Source: Streptomyces sp. NBC_01288 (GTDB lineage: Bacteria > Actinomycetota > Actinomycetes > Streptomycetales > Streptomycetaceae). Taken from it: a stretch of DNA of 64,000 bases. Below, piece by piece: positions 46,223 to 55,768 of this stretch. Each line of letters starts with the position of its first letter. Position 1 is the stretch's first letter. The stretch lies in contig NZ_CP108427.1 in assembly GCF_035982055.1 (NCBI RefSeq), forward strand, positions 2,976,001-3,040,000, written 5' to 3'. Under the pieces are notes generated by a model that saw only the letters and a list, made by a program, of their open reading frames with translations, was not told the origin of the DNA and ran no database searches. A program made the position numbers and the translations under genes.

Positions 46223-46272
46223 AGGCCACTGCCGGTGGGGTGTCTGTCGCATCCCATGCTCGGCAATGGCCT
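46223..46272 (-). terminator. Hairpin between tsf and pyrH
   Basis: AGGCCACTGCCG (46223-46234) and CGGCAATGGCCT (46261-46272) pair with one mismatch. Within the 26-base interior, TGGGGTG and CATCCCA can pair further. On the minus strand the stem is followed by TCTTCGTATG. It probably terminates or attenuates rpsB-tsf transcription before pyrH. Confidence 0.65.
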
Positions 46273-46387
46273 CCTCGTCAGATCTGCTGTCGTCCGCCAC
46301 GCGCGCGTGCGCGGCGGCGTACCGGGCCGACTTCTGACGACCCTAGCGGGATTCCGCGGGGCGTCGCGCGTCGATCGCGGTACGGAC

Positions 46388-47224
46388 TCAGATGCCGACC
46401 TTGATGCGCGTGAAGCGCTTCAGGGTGACACCCGCCTCGTCCAGAACCTTCTGGACGGACTTCTTGGGGTCGAGCGCGTACGGCTGACCGAGCAGCGTCG
46501 CGTCCTTGAAGAAGCCGTTGACGCGACCCTCGACGATCTTGGCGATCGCGGCCTCGGGCTTGCCCTCGGCGCGGGTGACCTCCTCGGCGATGCGGCGCTC
46601 GGACTCGACGACCTCGGCCGGCACGTCGTCCTTGGCCAGGTACTTCGGCGCGAAGGCGGCGATGTGCTGGGCGACACCGCGGGCGGCCTCGGCGTTCGGC
46701 TTGTCCAGCTCGACGAGGACACCGATCTGCGGGGGCAGGTCGGGCATCGTGCGGTGCATGTACGCGGAGACGTAACCGTCGGTGTACTGGGCGAAGCGGT
46801 CCAGGACGATCTTCTCGCCCAGGTTCGCGTTGGCCTCGTCCACGAACGCCTGAACGGTCTTGCCGGGCTCGATCTCGGACGCGAGCAGCGCCTCGATGTC
46901 GGCCGGGGCACTCGCGGCGACGTGCTGGGCGATCTGGTTGGCGACAGCCTGGAACTTCTCGCCCTTGGCGACGAAGTCCGTCTCGCACTTCAGCTCGACC
47001 AGGACACCGGAGGTGTTGTCGTCGGCGATGACGGAGACCACGGCGCCGTTCTCGGCGGAGCGGCCCTCGCGCTTGGCGACGCCCTTCTGGCCCTTGATGC
47101 GGAGCGCCTCGACGGCCTTCTCGACGTTGCCGTCGGCCTCGTCCAGCGCCTTCTTGCAGTCCATCATGCCGGCGCCGGTGAGCTCGCGGAGCTTCTTGAC
47201 GTCGGCGGCGGTGTAGTTCGCCAT
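46388..47224 (-). CDS. tsf: Elongation factor Ts
   Basis: 278 residues. The N-terminal UBA-like domain (TAADVKKLRELTGAGMMDCKKALDEADGN) is followed by the EF-Tu contact motif CETDFVAKGEKF near 80 and the paired core domain. It exchanges GDP for GTP on EF-Tu. It follows rpsB with 194 bp and a strong hairpin between them. Confidence 0.96.
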   Translation of the reverse strand: MANYTAADVKKLRELTGAGMMDCKKALDEADGNVEKAVEALRIKGQKGVAKREGRSAENGAVVSVIADDNTSGVLVELKCETDFVAKGEKFQAVANQIAQHVAASAPADIEALLASEIEPGKTVQAFVDEANANLGEKIVLDRFAQYTDGYVSAYMHRTMPDLPPQIGVLVELDKPNAEAARGVAQHIAAFAPKYLAKDDVPAEVVESERRIAEEVTRAEGKPEAAIAKIVEGRVNGFFKDATLLGQPYALDPKKSVQKVLDEAGVTLKRFTRIKVGI

Positions 47225-47337
47225 GATCTGAAAATCTCTTCTCGGAGTTCGAAGTCTCGAAGTCGGCGGCGGCCGCGTGGTGAGCGGGCTTCCGCCAAAG
47301 ATCTACGGGCTACGAAGATCTAGGGGCTGTGGATGAA

Positions 47338-47368
47338 CGGCGGGTGGCGCGGTCCGCACCACCCGCCG
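47338..47368 (-). terminator. Attenuator or terminator between rpsB and tsf
   Basis: CGGCGGGTGG (47338-47347) pairs with CCACCCGCCG (47359-47368), and GCGG/CCGC inside extends the stem to a one-base loop with a single mismatch. It lies 50 bases past the rpsB stop. As tsf expression is needed too, it may act as a partial terminator or a processing/stability hairpin. Confidence 0.65.
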
Positions 47369-47418
47369 TCACTTCAGTCAGCCCTTTGGCCCGGAAGGTC
47401 AGGCCGTTGGCCGGAGGA

Positions 47419-48402
47419 TCAGGCCTGCTCGGCCTCGGCGGCCGGAGCAGCCTCGACCTCGGCGGCGGGGGCCTCGACGACCTCGGCAGCGACCTCGGCG
47501 GCAACCGGAGCCTCGTCGGCCTGCTCGGCGTCGGCGACCTTCTCCGTCTCGGCGGAGGTCTGCACCTCGGCCTCGGCGGCGGGGGCCTCGGCGGCGGGGG
47601 TCTCGGCGGTGGGGGTCTCGTCGGCCTTCTTCTCACCCTCAAGAAGGTCGCGCTCCCACGCGGCGAGCGGCTCGCCGGCGGCCTTGTCACCCTTGGCCTC
47701 GGTGGCGACACCGGAGCGGCTGATGAGGCCCTCGGCGACGGCGTCGGCGATCACGCGGGTGAGCAGGGTGACGGAGCGGATCGCGTCGTCGTTGCCCGGG
47801 ATCTTGTAGTCGACCTCGTCGGGGTCGCAGTTCGTGTCGAGGATGGCGACGACCGGAATGTTGAGCTTCCGGGCCTCACCGACCGCGATGTGCTCCTTCT
47901 TGGTGTCCACGATCCAGACGGCGCTGGGAACCTTGGACATCTCGCGGATACCACCGAGGGTCTTCTCCAGCTTGGCCTTCTCGCGCGAGAGCACGAGAAG
48001 CTCCTTCTTGGTGAGACCGGACGCGGCGACGTCCTCGAAGTCGATCTGCTCCAGCTCCTTGAGGCGCTGCAGACGCTTGTAGACGGTGGAGAAGTTGGTG
48101 AGCATGCCGCCCAGCCAGCGCTGGTTGACGTAGGGCATGCCGACGCGGGTGGCCTGCTCGGCGATGGCCTCCTGCGCCTGCTTCTTCGTACCGACGAACA
48201 TGACCGTGCCGCCGTGGGCGACGGTCTCCTTGACGAACTCGTAGGCGCGGTCGATGTACGACAGCGACTGGAGCAGGTCGATGATGTAGATGCCGTTGCG
48301 CTCCGTGAAGATGAAGCGCTTCATCTTCGGGTTCCAACGACGGGTCTGGTGACCGAAGTGGACGCCGCTTTCCAGCAGCTCCCGCATCGTGACGACGGCC
48401 AT
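47419..48402 (-). CDS. rpsB: Small ribosomal subunit protein uS2
   Basis: 327 residues from the ATG at 48402. The core (about 1-250) is typical S2: [54 protein letters not shown] and [14 protein letters not shown]. The last 70 or so residues are a low-complexity Ala/Glu/Pro tail ([15 protein letters not shown]), longer than in most bacteria but found in streptomycetes. Divergent from the M23 peptidase gene with a 279-bp gap that should hold both promoters. Confidence 0.96.
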   Translation of the reverse strand: MAVVTMRELLESGVHFGHQTRRWNPKMKRFIFTERNGIYIIDLLQSLSYIDRAYEFVKETVAHGGTVMFVGTKKQAQEAIAEQATRVGMPYVNQRWLGGMLTNFSTVYKRLQRLKELEQIDFEDVAASGLTKKELLVLSREKAKLEKTLGGIREMSKVPSAVWIVDTKKEHIAVGEARKLNIPVVAILDTNCDPDEVDYKIPGNDDAIRSVTLLTRVIADAVAEGLISRSGVATEAKGDKAAGEPLAAWERDLLEGEKKADETPTAETPAAEAPAAEAEVQTSAETEKVADAEQADEAPVAAEVAAEVVEAPAAEVEAAPAAEAEQA

Positions 48403-48681
48403 GGCCGTTCTCCTTGATTTACTCGGTTGTGCCGCGAGCACCGGACGGCACTCGCGCCTGACGCCCACGTGCGCGTGCCCAGAGGACCGAGGAGCGCTGA
48501 CACCGGTTTCGTCTTGCGACGGAGGACCAGATGCCGGGGCGTGCGAAGTCGACCCGGTGACCCGGATCGCCAAAGGAAGTGTACGGGACCCGCGAGGCAC
48601 CGGGTGACGCCGTTGTCCACAACCCCACGCCGGTCCACAGGTCCCGGCCATGATCGGCCCGACTACGGCACGGTTTGTGCC

Positions 48682-49263
48682 ATGCGAACGCGACGACGTC
48701 GACGACCTGTGCGCGCAGCCCTGGCGTCACTGCTGGGCCTGCTGCTGACCCTCCTGACCTGTACGGCCCGGGCGAACGACAGCCCACCCCCCGCCCCCGG
48801 AGTCCCGCCCCCTTCAGTACCGGCCATCGCCCACACCTGGCCGGTCGGTTCCCACCCCTTGGTCCTACGAGGCTGGGAGCCCCCGGCGACGGTCTACGGC
48901 CGGGGCCACCGAGGCGTGGACCTGGCGACCCCGGCCGGCGCCGAGGTACGGGCGGTGGCGGCGGGCCGGGTGTCCTTCGCGGGCCGGGTCGCGGGGAGAG
49001 GGGTGGTCGCGGTGGAACTGACGGGGACGGATCTCCGCACGACCTACGAACCGGTGAGCACGACGGTGAAGAAGGGGGACGAGGTGGCGGCGGGCGGGGT
49101 GGTCGGGACGGTTGAGGTCACCGGCTCACACTGCGCGACGTCGTGCGTGCACTGGGGCTTGCTGAGAGGGGAGGTGTACTTGGACCCGCTGGGGCTACTG
49201 CCGCCGTGGCTGCTGAACAGGGGTCCTTCACGCCTGTTGCCGGTATGTGGAGCGCCCCTTTAG
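48682..49263 (+). CDS. Secreted M23-family peptidase
   Basis: 193 residues from the ATG at 48682. A strongly basic start ([10 protein letters not shown]) and hydrophobic core form a signal peptide to about residue 30. The LytM/M23 fold follows, with zinc ligands in [14 protein letters not shown] and [10 protein letters not shown]23 enzymes cut peptidoglycan cross-links. The C-terminal residues and the stop codon fall in a dispersed Streptomyces-type repeat (49253-49300), so the original end may have been altered. Confidence 0.87.
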   Translation: MRTRRRRRPVRAALASLLGLLLTLLTCTARANDSPPPAPGVPPPSVPAIAHTWPVGSHPLVLRGWEPPATVYGRGHRGVDLATPAGAEVRAVAAGRVSFAGRVAGRGVVAVELTGTDLRTTYEPVSTTVKKGDEVAAGGVVGTVEVTGSHCATSCVHWGLLRGEVYLDPLGLLPPWLLNRGPSRLLPVCGAPL

Positions 49264-49300
49264 GGGCGCGGGGAACTGCGCGCCCAACCCCCACCGGCCC
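49253..49300. repeat. Dispersed Streptomyces intergenic repeat with AGGGGCG palindrome
   Basis: The element begins CGCCCCTTTAGGGGCG (a 7-bp stem around TT) and continues CGGGGAACTGCGCG. From memory, this string recurs many times in Streptomyces intergenic regions. The hairpin probably ends transcription of the M23 gene. The gene's TAG stop is inside the palindrome, so the repeat overlaps coding sequence. Confidence 0.7.
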
Positions 49301-49312
49301 CGCACCCGAAAC

Positions 49313-49894
49313 TCACCCCAGAACCCCCCGCAAAGCCATACTCACCGCAGCCTCAGTAATCACCGACGGATCCTCAGCCGCCCCCAGCTCAATCCGCCGC
49401 ACAGCCGCATCGACAACACCCTGAACCAACATCGCCGCCAGCCGAGGCTCCGCATGCCCCATATCCGAGAGCGCCGAGACGATCATCGCCACCAGCCCCC
49501 CATGCGCGGCCCGGATCTTCTCCCGAGCCCCCGCGTCGAGTTCGCTCGCGGAGATGGCAACCACAGCCCGATGCCGCCGATCCCCGACCAGGGCAAGCTG
49601 CTGCCGTACGTACGCCTCAACCTTGCCCTCGGCGGAGCCGGCCCCCTCCATCGCGGAAGACACATCCGCCGCCCACACGGGAAAGTCGACCTCGCACAGC
49701 TCCTCGACGACCGCGGCCCGAGAGCGGAAGTACTCGTACACGGACGACCGCGCGAGCCCCGTCCGCTCGGCCAGGGCCGGGAACGTCAGCGCCTCCGTCC
49801 CGCCCTCGGACAGCAGGGAACGAGCCGCGTCCAGCAGGGCGGCTCGCTGCATCGACCGGTGCTCGGCCACGGAGGCCGCTCGAATCCTTGGCAC
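49313..49894 (-). CDS. TetR-family transcriptional regulator
   Basis: 193 residues from the GTG at 49894, which has AGAG/GTGG eight bases upstream; a GTG three codons earlier is also possible. The HTH at about 18-62 (MQRAALLDAARSLLSEGGTEALTFPALAERTGLARSSVYEYF) is clear. The helical C-terminal domain has no recognisable ligand signature. It lies between the M23 gene (convergent) and whiG on the minus strand, an arrangement I recall from other Streptomyces. The target is unknown. Confidence 0.88.
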   Translation of the reverse strand: MPRIRAASVAEHRSMQRAALLDAARSLLSEGGTEALTFPALAERTGLARSSVYEYFRSRAAVVEELCEVDFPVWAADVSSAMEGAGSAEGKVEAYVRQQLALVGDRRHRAVVAISASELDAGAREKIRAAHGGLVAMIVSALSDMGHAEPRLAAMLVQGVVDAAVRRIELGAAEDPSVITEAAVSMALRGVLG

Positions 49895-49988
49895 GTCAAC
49901 CACTCTACGGACGGCGCACCCCCGGCGGGAGTGACCCCGGCCATGCAGGCACGATTCTGCGAGGTCGAGAAGGCCGTACGGCTTTCGC

Positions 49989-50831
49989 TCAACGGCCGAA
50001 ACTCGCCAGCTTGGCGCGCAGCTGCAGCACGGACTTGGTGTGGATCTGGCTGACCCGGCTCTCGGTCACCCCGAGCACGTTGCCGATCTCGGCGAGGGTG
50101 AGGCCCTCGTAGTAGTACAGCGTGACGACGGTCTTCTCCCGCTCGGGCAAGGTGTTGATCGCCCGCGCCAGGAACCGCCGCAGCTCCCGCCCCTCGGCCA
50201 CCTCCACCGGGTTGTCGGCGGCGGTGTCCTCCAGGGTGTCCATCAGGCTGAGCCGGTCGCCGCCCTCGCCGCCGGCGTGCAGCAGCTCCTCCAGGGCGAC
50301 CACGTTCGCCAGCGACAACTGGCTGAAGACGGCGTGGAGTTCCTCCACCGCGATGCCCATCTCGGCGGCCACCTCGCCCTCGCTGGGGGTGCGCCTCAGC
50401 CGCGCCTCCAGCGTGGCGTACGCCCGCTCGACGTTGCGCGCCTTCTGGCGCACCGAGCGCGGGATCCAGTCCAGGGCGCGCAGTTCGTCGATCATCGCGC
50501 CCCGGATGCGGGTGATCGCGTATGTCTCGAACTTGATCTCCCGCTCGATGTCGAACTTCTCGATCGCGTCGATCAGTCCGAACACCCCCGACGACACGAA
50601 GTCCGCCTGTTCCACATTGGGCGGCAGCCCGACGCTCACCCGTCCCGCGACGTACTTCACGAGCGGCGAGTAGTGCAGGATCAGCTGCTCACGCAGCCGC
50701 TCGTCGCCCGTCGTCTTGTACGACCGCCACAGCTCGTCGAGCGTCGAGGGAGCGGGCGGCCGGACGCTGCCACCGTCGCGGGCGGCTGGGGGGATCGCCG
50801 CCCGGTCGGACCCGGAGGTGTGCTGGGGCAT
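49989..50831 (-). CDS. whiG: RNA polymerase sigma factor WhiG (sporulation)
   Basis: 280 residues from the ATG at 50831, matching the known length. FliA/WhiG-type sigma with regions 2 to 4: [39 protein letters not shown] (region 2), [15 protein letters not shown] (region 3), and [15 protein letters not shown] ([41 protein letters not shown]; region 4). WhiG starts the switch from aerial growth to spore formation, is held inactive by RsiG with c-di-GMP, and activates whiH and whiI. Divergent from nothing; it follows dprA after 271 bp. Confidence 0.96.
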   Translation of the reverse strand: MPQHTSGSDRAAIPPAARDGGSVRPPAPSTLDELWRSYKTTGDERLREQLILHYSPLVKYVAGRVSVGLPPNVEQADFVSSGVFGLIDAIEKFDIEREIKFETYAITRIRGAMIDELRALDWIPRSVRQKARNVERAYATLEARLRRTPSEGEVAAEMGIAVEELHAVFSQLSLANVVALEELLHAGGEGGDRLSLMDTLEDTAADNPVEVAEGRELRRFLARAINTLPEREKTVVTLYYYEGLTLAEIGNVLGVTESRVSQIHTKSVLQLRAKLASFGR

Positions 50832-51102
50832 TCGTCGCCTTGTGCCGTTCTGCCGTGAAGTGGGGGTGCCTGGGTGAGCTGTCGGAGTGATGGGGAGATG
50901 CCGGTCTGTGCCGGAATCCCCGTGAGCGTAGCGTGACTGGAGTGTCGCGGTGTGCGAAGGGCGGGGCCCGGACCGGGCACGGACGCGTTCGACGGGGTGC
51001 CGGAACGAGTCACTCCGATCGCTCTGCGTGATCATCGGAATGCGCCAACTGCGGGAATTCCCAAGGGTGTCGGGGTTCCCCCGGACGGCCGAACACACTC
51101 GG

Positions 51103-52749
51103 TCAGCGGCGCCCCCGATCGGGCCGGACCGAGATCATCGCCTGGCGTGTCAACTTCCAGCCGTCGCCGTGTCGTTCGACGTAACCAAGTGCTCGGAGTT
51201 CGTACAGTCTCGCGATCGCGTCGTCCTCCGTGGTCTGCGCACCGCGCGCGATCTCCCGTGGCGGCGCGACCCTGTTGCCGGGCAGTGCGGCGAGGATGCG
51301 CCGGGCGGCAGGCTCCAACAGGTCGCGCGGGAGCACCGGTCCGCGTCGGTCCGGGGCCAGTTCGCCCATGCCGCCGACCAGTTCGACGATTTCCGCCGTG
51401 TCGGTGACCAGCACCGCGTCCCCGCGCAGGAGTTCGTGCACCCCGGCGGACAGCGCGCTCGTGGCCGGCCCGGGCACCCCTATCGTGTGGCGCCCCAGCC
51501 GCTGCGCGGCCCGCGCCGTGACGAGCGACCCGCTCCGGTACGCGGCCTCGACCACCACGGTGCCCCTGGTGAGCGCGGCGATCACCCTGTTCCGGAGGAT
51601 GAACCTGCTCGGCGTCGGATGCTCGCCGGGCGGCAACTCGCCCACCACCAGCCCCTGTTCGGCGATCCTGCGGATCAACTCGGCGTGCCCGCGCGGGTAG
51701 GGCCGGTCGACGCCGCACGCGAGCACGGCGACCGTGACACCGGTCGCGCCGAGGGCGCCGCGATGAGCGGCACCGTCGACTCCGTAGGCGCCCCCGGACA
51801 CGACCACCCAGCCGCGTTCGGCCAGTCCGGCGGCAAGGGTGGCCGCCATGTGCGCGCCGTACTCGGTACAGGCGCGGGCGCCGACGACGGCGACCGACCT
51901 GAGTGCCAGCACCCGCAGGTTGGGATGCCCGCGCACCCACAGTCCGATCGGCCGCGCGTCCCCGAGATCGTCGAGCTGGGCAGGCCACTCCACGTCACCG
52001 GGACACACGAACCGGACGCCCGAATCCCGCGCGACGGCCAAGTCCCGCCCGGGCTCGACCAGTCCGGCCCGTGCACACAGCCCGGCCCACCGCTTGTCGG
52101 TCACCCCGGTGAGCTGCGGCCCTCCGCTCCGCAGCCGCCGGGCCACTTCCACGGCCCCCAACTCCCGGATCCACCGGCCACCGACCTCGTCGCCGGGTTC
52201 GACGACCCGGGCCAGGAAGACACGGGCGAGCAGGTCGTCGCCCGCGTCCTGGGCCCCGGTCCGGTCATCAACCCCGGTCGCATCGTCGGCCCCGGTCCGG
52301 TCATGGGTCCCGACCCAGTCATCGGCCCAGGTCACGTCGTCGGCCCCGTTCCGGTCATCGGTCCTGGTCCGGTCATCGGTCCAGGTCACACCGTCGGCCC
52401 CGATCGCATCACCGGTCCCGGCCCCGCCATCGGCGCGGACGCGGCCATCGACCCCGGTCACGCCACTGGTCCCGACCCGGCCGCCGGCCCCGCTCATTTC
52501 ACCGGCCCCGGTCGCGCCATCGGTCCGGGCCCGGCAATCGGCCCCGCCAGCGCCATCAGCCCCGGCCCGATCAGGACTCGCGGCCCGGCCATCGGCCCCC
52601 ATCCGGTCGCCAGCCCCGGTCGCGCCATCGATCCGCGCCCGGTCATCAGCCCCGCCAGCGCCATCAGCCCCGGCCCGATCAGGACTCCCGACCCAACCAT
52701 CGCCCCCCGTCCGGTCATTGACCCCGCCCGTGCCACCGGCCCGGGTCAT
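51103..52749 (-). CDS. dprA: DNA-processing protein DprA with repetitive N-terminal extension
   Basis: 548 residues if started at the ATG in the ATGA overlap with comM. Residues 1 to about 166 are encoded by an 18-bp tandem array and read as degenerate Asp/Arg/Gly/Ala/Thr hexamers. The conserved protein then begins ([16 protein letters not shown]). The Rossmann-like core has [39 protein letters not shown]-like CGVDRPYP, and [15 protein letters not shown], with a C-terminal winged helix ([20 protein letters not shown]). DprA loads RecA on single-stranded DNA in transformation. Family members are about 380-400 residues, so the extension is unusual. An internal start after the array cannot be excluded. 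Confidence 0.92.
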   Translation of the reverse strand: MTRAGGTGGVNDRTGGDGWVGSPDRAGADGAGGADDRARIDGATGAGDRMGADGRAASPDRAGADGAGGADCRARTDGATGAGEMSGAGGRVGTSGVTGVDGRVRADGGAGTGDAIGADGVTWTDDRTRTDDRNGADDVTWADDWVGTHDRTGADDATGVDDRTGAQDAGDDLLARVFLARVVEPGDEVGGRWIRELGAVEVARRLRSGGPQLTGVTDKRWAGLCARAGLVEPGRDLAVARDSGVRFVCPGDVEWPAQLDDLGDARPIGLWVRGHPNLRVLALRSVAVVGARACTEYGAHMAATLAAGLAERGWVVVSGGAYGVDGAAHRGALGATGVTVAVLACGVDRPYPRGHAELIRRIAEQGLVVGELPPGEHPTPSRFILRNRVIAALTRGTVVVEAAYRSGSLVTARAAQRLGRHTIGVPGPATSALSAGVHELLRGDAVLVTDTAEIVELVGGMGELAPDRRGPVLPRDLLEPAARRILAALPGNRVAPPREIARGAQTTEDDAIARLYELRALGYVERHGDGWKLTRQAMISVRPDRGRR

Positions 52750-52755
52750 GTCATC
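52252..52755. repeat. 28-copy 18-bp tandem array across the comM-dprA junction
   Basis: On the plus strand, 28 consecutive 18-bp units run without interruption, each a variant of ggccccggtccggtcatc (GPGPVI if read in that frame). A 38-base block at 52542-52579 recurs identically at 52650-52687, so six units (108 bp) were duplicated recently. The array covers the dprA start at 52749 and its first 166 codons and ends seven bases inside comM. Because 18 is a multiple of three, unit gain or loss keeps the dprA frame. Confidence 0.92.
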
Positions 52756-54371
52756 GCCCCGATGGCCATCGGCACGCCTCGCGGTACGCCCGTGCGTAGT
52801 TGGAGCGCGAGGGCGACATCGGTCGCGCCGGGTCGGTCGTGGCCGACCAGATCCGCGACCGTCCAGGCCACGCGCAGCACCCGGTCGAGCCCGCGCGCGG
52901 TGAGCGCACCGCGCTCCAGGCTGCGCTCGGCCTCGTCCATCGCCCCGCGCTCGGCGTGCCAGCGGCTGCGCAGTTCACGGCCGGGCACCTCGCTGTTGGT
53001 GCGCCAGGGCGTGTCCGCGAGCCGCGCCGCCGCCCGCTCCCTGGCCGCCCGCACCCGGTCCGCGACCGTCGCCGTGGACTCGCCCCGCGAACCGCGCCCG
53101 GTGAGCTGGTCACGGGTGACGCGGTCCACCTCCACCCGCAGGTCCACCCGGTCGAGCAGCGGCCCGGAGAGCCTGGCCTGGTACCGCCGGATCGACATCG
53201 GCGCGCACTCGCACAGATCGTCGGTCTGCGAGAAACGGCCGCACGGACACGGGTTTGCGGCCAGCACCATCAGAAACCTCGCCGGGAACCGCACGACGCC
53301 CGCACTGCGCGCGATCACCACATGCCCGGCCTCGAGCGGCTGCCGTAGCGCATCCAGCGCCTGGCCGCTGAACTCTGGTGTCTCGTCGAGGAACAGGACC
53401 CCTCGATGGGACAGCGACACCGCCCCAGGCCGCGCGATCCCCTGTCCGCCCCCGACGAGGGCCTGCATCGTGGCCGAGTGGTGCGGGGCGCAGTAGGGAG
53501 CGACGTCGATCAGGGGTTTGCCCGGGGGCAGGAGGCCCGCCACCGAGTGGACCGCCGTGACTTCCAGGGACTCCTGCCTGCCGAGCCGGGGCAGGACCGC
53601 GGGCAGTCGCTCCGCGAGCATCGTCTTCCCGGCCCCCGGTGGGCCTTCGAGGAACAGGTGATGGCCGCCGGCCGCCGCGACCTTCACCGCCGTCCGTGCC
53701 GAGAACTGGCCGACGACATCCGCGAGGTCATGCCCCGGGTCGTGCTGGGACGCGCCCAGGCTGTGCATCCCCGTGGCAGCCCCCGTACCGGGCATGCGCA
53801 GCCCGGCGAGCAGCGGGTCCGGGCGTCCCAGGTCGTCCGGATCCTCGTCCGGTACGGGTTCGTCGGCGAGTACGGCGATCAGCTGCCGCAGTGTGCGCAC
53901 GCCCAGGACGGACACCCCGGGCACGAGGGACGCCTCGGCGGCGGCGCACTCCGGGACGACGACCTGTTCGTAGCCGGAGTCGGCCGCGGCCAGTACGGCG
54001 GGCAGGATGCCCCGGACCGGCCGGACCCGTCCGTCCAGGCCGAGTTCGCCGATCATCACGATGTCGGCGAGCACGCGCGGATCGATCCGCTCGGCCGCGC
54101 CGAGGACAGCCGCCGCCACGGCGAGGTCGAACCCGCTGCCGCTCTTCGGCACCGATGCCGGGCTGAGCCCGACGGTCAGTTTCTTCTGCGGCCAGGGCGC
54201 GCCCGAGTTGACGACCGCGGCCCGCACCCGGTCCTTGCTCTCCGTCAGGCTCTTGTCGGGCAGTCCCACCAGCGTGAACGCGGCGACGCCCGGTTCGAGG
54301 TCGGCCTGGACCTCGACCACCACACCTTCGACGCCCACCAGCGCCACCGAACACGTACGAGCGAACCCCAT
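52746..54371 (-). CDS. comM: YifB/ComM-family Mg-chelatase-like AAA+ ATPase
   Basis: 541 residues from the ATG at 54371. The N-terminal Lon-like domain (SVALVGVEGVVVEVQADLEPG to IMIGELGLDG) is followed by the AAA+ core: Walker A EGPPGAGKTML near 225, Walker B GVLFLDETPEF and a CPCGRFSQTDDLCECAP zinc-type Cys cluster. The C-terminal Mg-chelatase subunit domain closes the protein. ComM is a helicase that extends heteroduplex in natural transformation. The stop overlaps the dprA ATG (ATGA). It is conserved beside yraN and dprA in many bacteria, including non-transformable ones. Confidence 0.95.
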   Translation of the reverse strand: MGFARTCSVALVGVEGVVVEVQADLEPGVAAFTLVGLPDKSLTESKDRVRAAVVNSGAPWPQKKLTVGLSPASVPKSGSGFDLAVAAAVLGAAERIDPRVLADIVMIGELGLDGRVRPVRGILPAVLAAADSGYEQVVVPECAAAEASLVPGVSVLGVRTLRQLIAVLADEPVPDEDPDDLGRPDPLLAGLRMPGTGAATGMHSLGASQHDPGHDLADVVGQFSARTAVKVAAAGGHHLFLEGPPGAGKTMLAERLPAVLPRLGRQESLEVTAVHSVAGLLPPGKPLIDVAPYCAPHHSATMQALVGGGQGIARPGAVSLSHRGVLFLDETPEFSGQALDALRQPLEAGHVVIARSAGVVRFPARFLMVLAANPCPCGRFSQTDDLCECAPMSIRRYQARLSGPLLDRVDLRVEVDRVTRDQLTGRGSRGESTATVADRVRAARERAAARLADTPWRTNSEVPGRELRSRWHAERGAMDEAERSLERGALTARGLDRVLRVAWTVADLVGHDRPGATDVALALQLRTGVPRGVPMAIGAMT

Positions 54372-54372
54372 C

Positions 54373-54735
54373 TCAGACCACCCCCCGGACGTGCTCGACC
54401 ACGGCCCTGCCGCACTGGGGCACGACGACACCCACCAGGTCGATGCGGACCCCTCCCGGCGGGGCTCCGCCGTGCGCGTGGATCCATCGCTCGGCGAGGC
54501 CGCGTAGGCGCTCCGCCTTCTTGGGCGTGACGGCGGCCATCGGGTGCTGGAAGGCACCCCTCCGCCGGGTCTTGACCTCGCAGACCACCAGGACGTCGCC
54601 GTCCCGCGCCACGATGTCGATCTCTCCGGTCCTGCCACAGCGCCAGTTGCGCTCCAGGACCGTCATACCGGCCTCGATCAGCCGTCGTGCGGCGACCGTC
54701 TCGCCGAACTTGCCGAGTGCACTGCGTGCGTTCAT
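54373..54735 (-). CDS. yraN: YraN/UPF0102 family nuclease-like protein
   Basis: 120 residues from the ATG at 54735 after GGAGGTGG. It has the Holliday-junction-resolvase-like fold: [34 protein letters not shown] with the Asp, and CEVKTRRRG with the Glu-x-Lys catalytic pair. The biological role of YraN is not established. The stop is one base before the comM start. Confidence 0.92.
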   Translation of the reverse strand: MNARSALGKFGETVAARRLIEAGMTVLERNWRCGRTGEIDIVARDGDVLVVCEVKTRRRGAFQHPMAAVTPKKAERLRGLAERWIHAHGGAPPGGVRIDLVGVVVPQCGRAVVEHVRGVV

Positions 54736-54769
54736 GTCGGCACCACCTCCGGCACCAACCGTCACGCGG

Positions 54770-54802
54770 AACGGCCCACCAAGTGGATCTTGGTGGGCCG
54801 TT
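54770..54802. terminator. Perfect 14-bp hairpin between DUF2469 and yraN
   Basis: AACGGCCCACCAAG (54770-54783) pairs exactly with CTTGGTGGGCCGTT (54789-54802) across the 5-base loop TGGAT. It is 62 bases past the DUF2469 stop and 35 bases before the yraN start, so it probably ends the upstream operon. Confidence 0.85.
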
Positions 54803-54863
54803 CAGTGATTGTGGAGAACTCCGTCACCCACACGGGTGAAAACCACCCCGCGGGTACCCGCCG

Positions 54864-55172
54864 TCACCCGCCCGGCAGCTCCAGGTCGCTCTTGTTCAGC
54901 TCCTCGATGTTCACGTCCTTGAACGTGAGCACGCGGACCTGTTTGACGAAGCGAGCCGGTCGATACATGTCCCACACCCAGGCATCCGCCATGGACACCT
55001 CGAAGAACACCTCGCCCTGGACCGAGTGCACCTGCATCTCGTAGTCGTTGGTGAGGTAGAAGCGCCGTTCGGTCTCGATCACATATTTGAACAGACCGAC
55101 GACATCTCGGTACTCCCGGTAGAGCTTCAGCTCCATCTCGGTCTCGTACTTTTCGAGGTCCTCGGCGCTCAT
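54864..55172 (-). CDS. DUF2469-domain protein
   Basis: 102 residues, acidic at the start (SAEDLEKYETEMELKLYREYRDVVGLF) then strand-rich (YEMQVHSVQGEVFFEVSMADAWVWDMYRPARFV). DUF2469 is an actinobacterial family nearly always beside signal peptidase, ribonuclease HII and yraN genes; its function is unknown. The ATG has GGGGAA upstream. A terminator follows it. Confidence 0.9.
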   Translation of the reverse strand: MSAEDLEKYETEMELKLYREYRDVVGLFKYVIETERRFYLTNDYEMQVHSVQGEVFFEVSMADAWVWDMYRPARFVKQVRVLTFKDVNIEELNKSDLELPGG

Positions 55173-55228
55173 GGCATGTTCCCCTTCACCCGTGCGATCC
55201 CACCATTGTGCGCCAGTCCCGTAAGCCC

Positions 55229-55768
55229 CTAGACGATTTCGGTGTCGAGGGTCACGGGCCCGGCCGGGGGACCTTCGTCGAGCAGCCTGCGGAGCAGCTC
55301 GGCGAGTCTGGTCGGATACACCGTCTCATGCGCCCGGTCCAGTTCCCGGTACGTCCACCAACGCGCTCCGGAGACGCTGCGTCGCTCCAGTTCGGTGAGG
55401 GCCGTGGCGCCGGGCACGCCCTCGGCCGTGGCGGGCGTCCTGGCCAGGTAGTACCACTCGTCCTGGTCCCAGCGGCGGCCCGCGAACGGGAAGGAACACG
55501 TCCGCGTCCACAGCACCGGGCCGAGTTCGACCTGGGTGATGCCGGTCTCCTCCGCGAGTTCCCGTAGGGCGGCCTCCTCGTGGGTCTCGTCGCCCTCCAG
55601 GCCGCCGCCCGGCGTGAACCACCAGTCGTCGGCCGGATCGTCCGGCTCATGGCCGTGAAGCAGCAGGATGCGGTCCTGCGGGTCGAGCAGGACGACCCGG
55701 GCGACCTTGCGCAGGCCGCCCTCGTACGAGTCGCCGTACGGACCCTCCTCGGTGGCCTCAGCGGGCAC
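55229..55768 (-). CDS. NUDIX hydrolase
   Basis: 179 residues from a GTG that overlaps the sipZ stop by 11 bases. The NUDIX box is complete: GGLEGDETHEEAALRELAEETGI at about 53-75, with the REAEETG metal-binding Glu cluster. Hydrolases of this family cut nucleoside diphosphates linked to another moiety. The substrate cannot be deduced; the RTCSFPFAGRRWDQDEWYYLAR region may help select it. It is co-translated with the signal peptidase operon. Confidence 0.93.
   Translation of the reverse strand: MPAEATEEGPYGDSYEGGLRKVARVVLLDPQDRILLLHGHEPDDPADDWWFTPGGGLEGDETHEEAALRELAEETGITQVELGPVLWTRTCSFPFAGRRWDQDEWYYLARTPATAEGVPGATALTELERRSVSGARWWTYRELDRAHETVYPTRLAELLRRLLDEGPPAGPVTLDTEIV

Noticed and set aside
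52252..52755. CRISPR array, because of many short equal repeats
   Set aside because: Units are contiguous 18-mers with no spacers, they diverge from each other, and no cas gene is near. It is a coding tandem repeat.
52746..54373. A complete natural-transformation system from comM and dprA
   Set aside because: These genes are conserved in many non-competent bacteria, and no DNA-uptake genes (comEA, comEC, pilus) are seen here.
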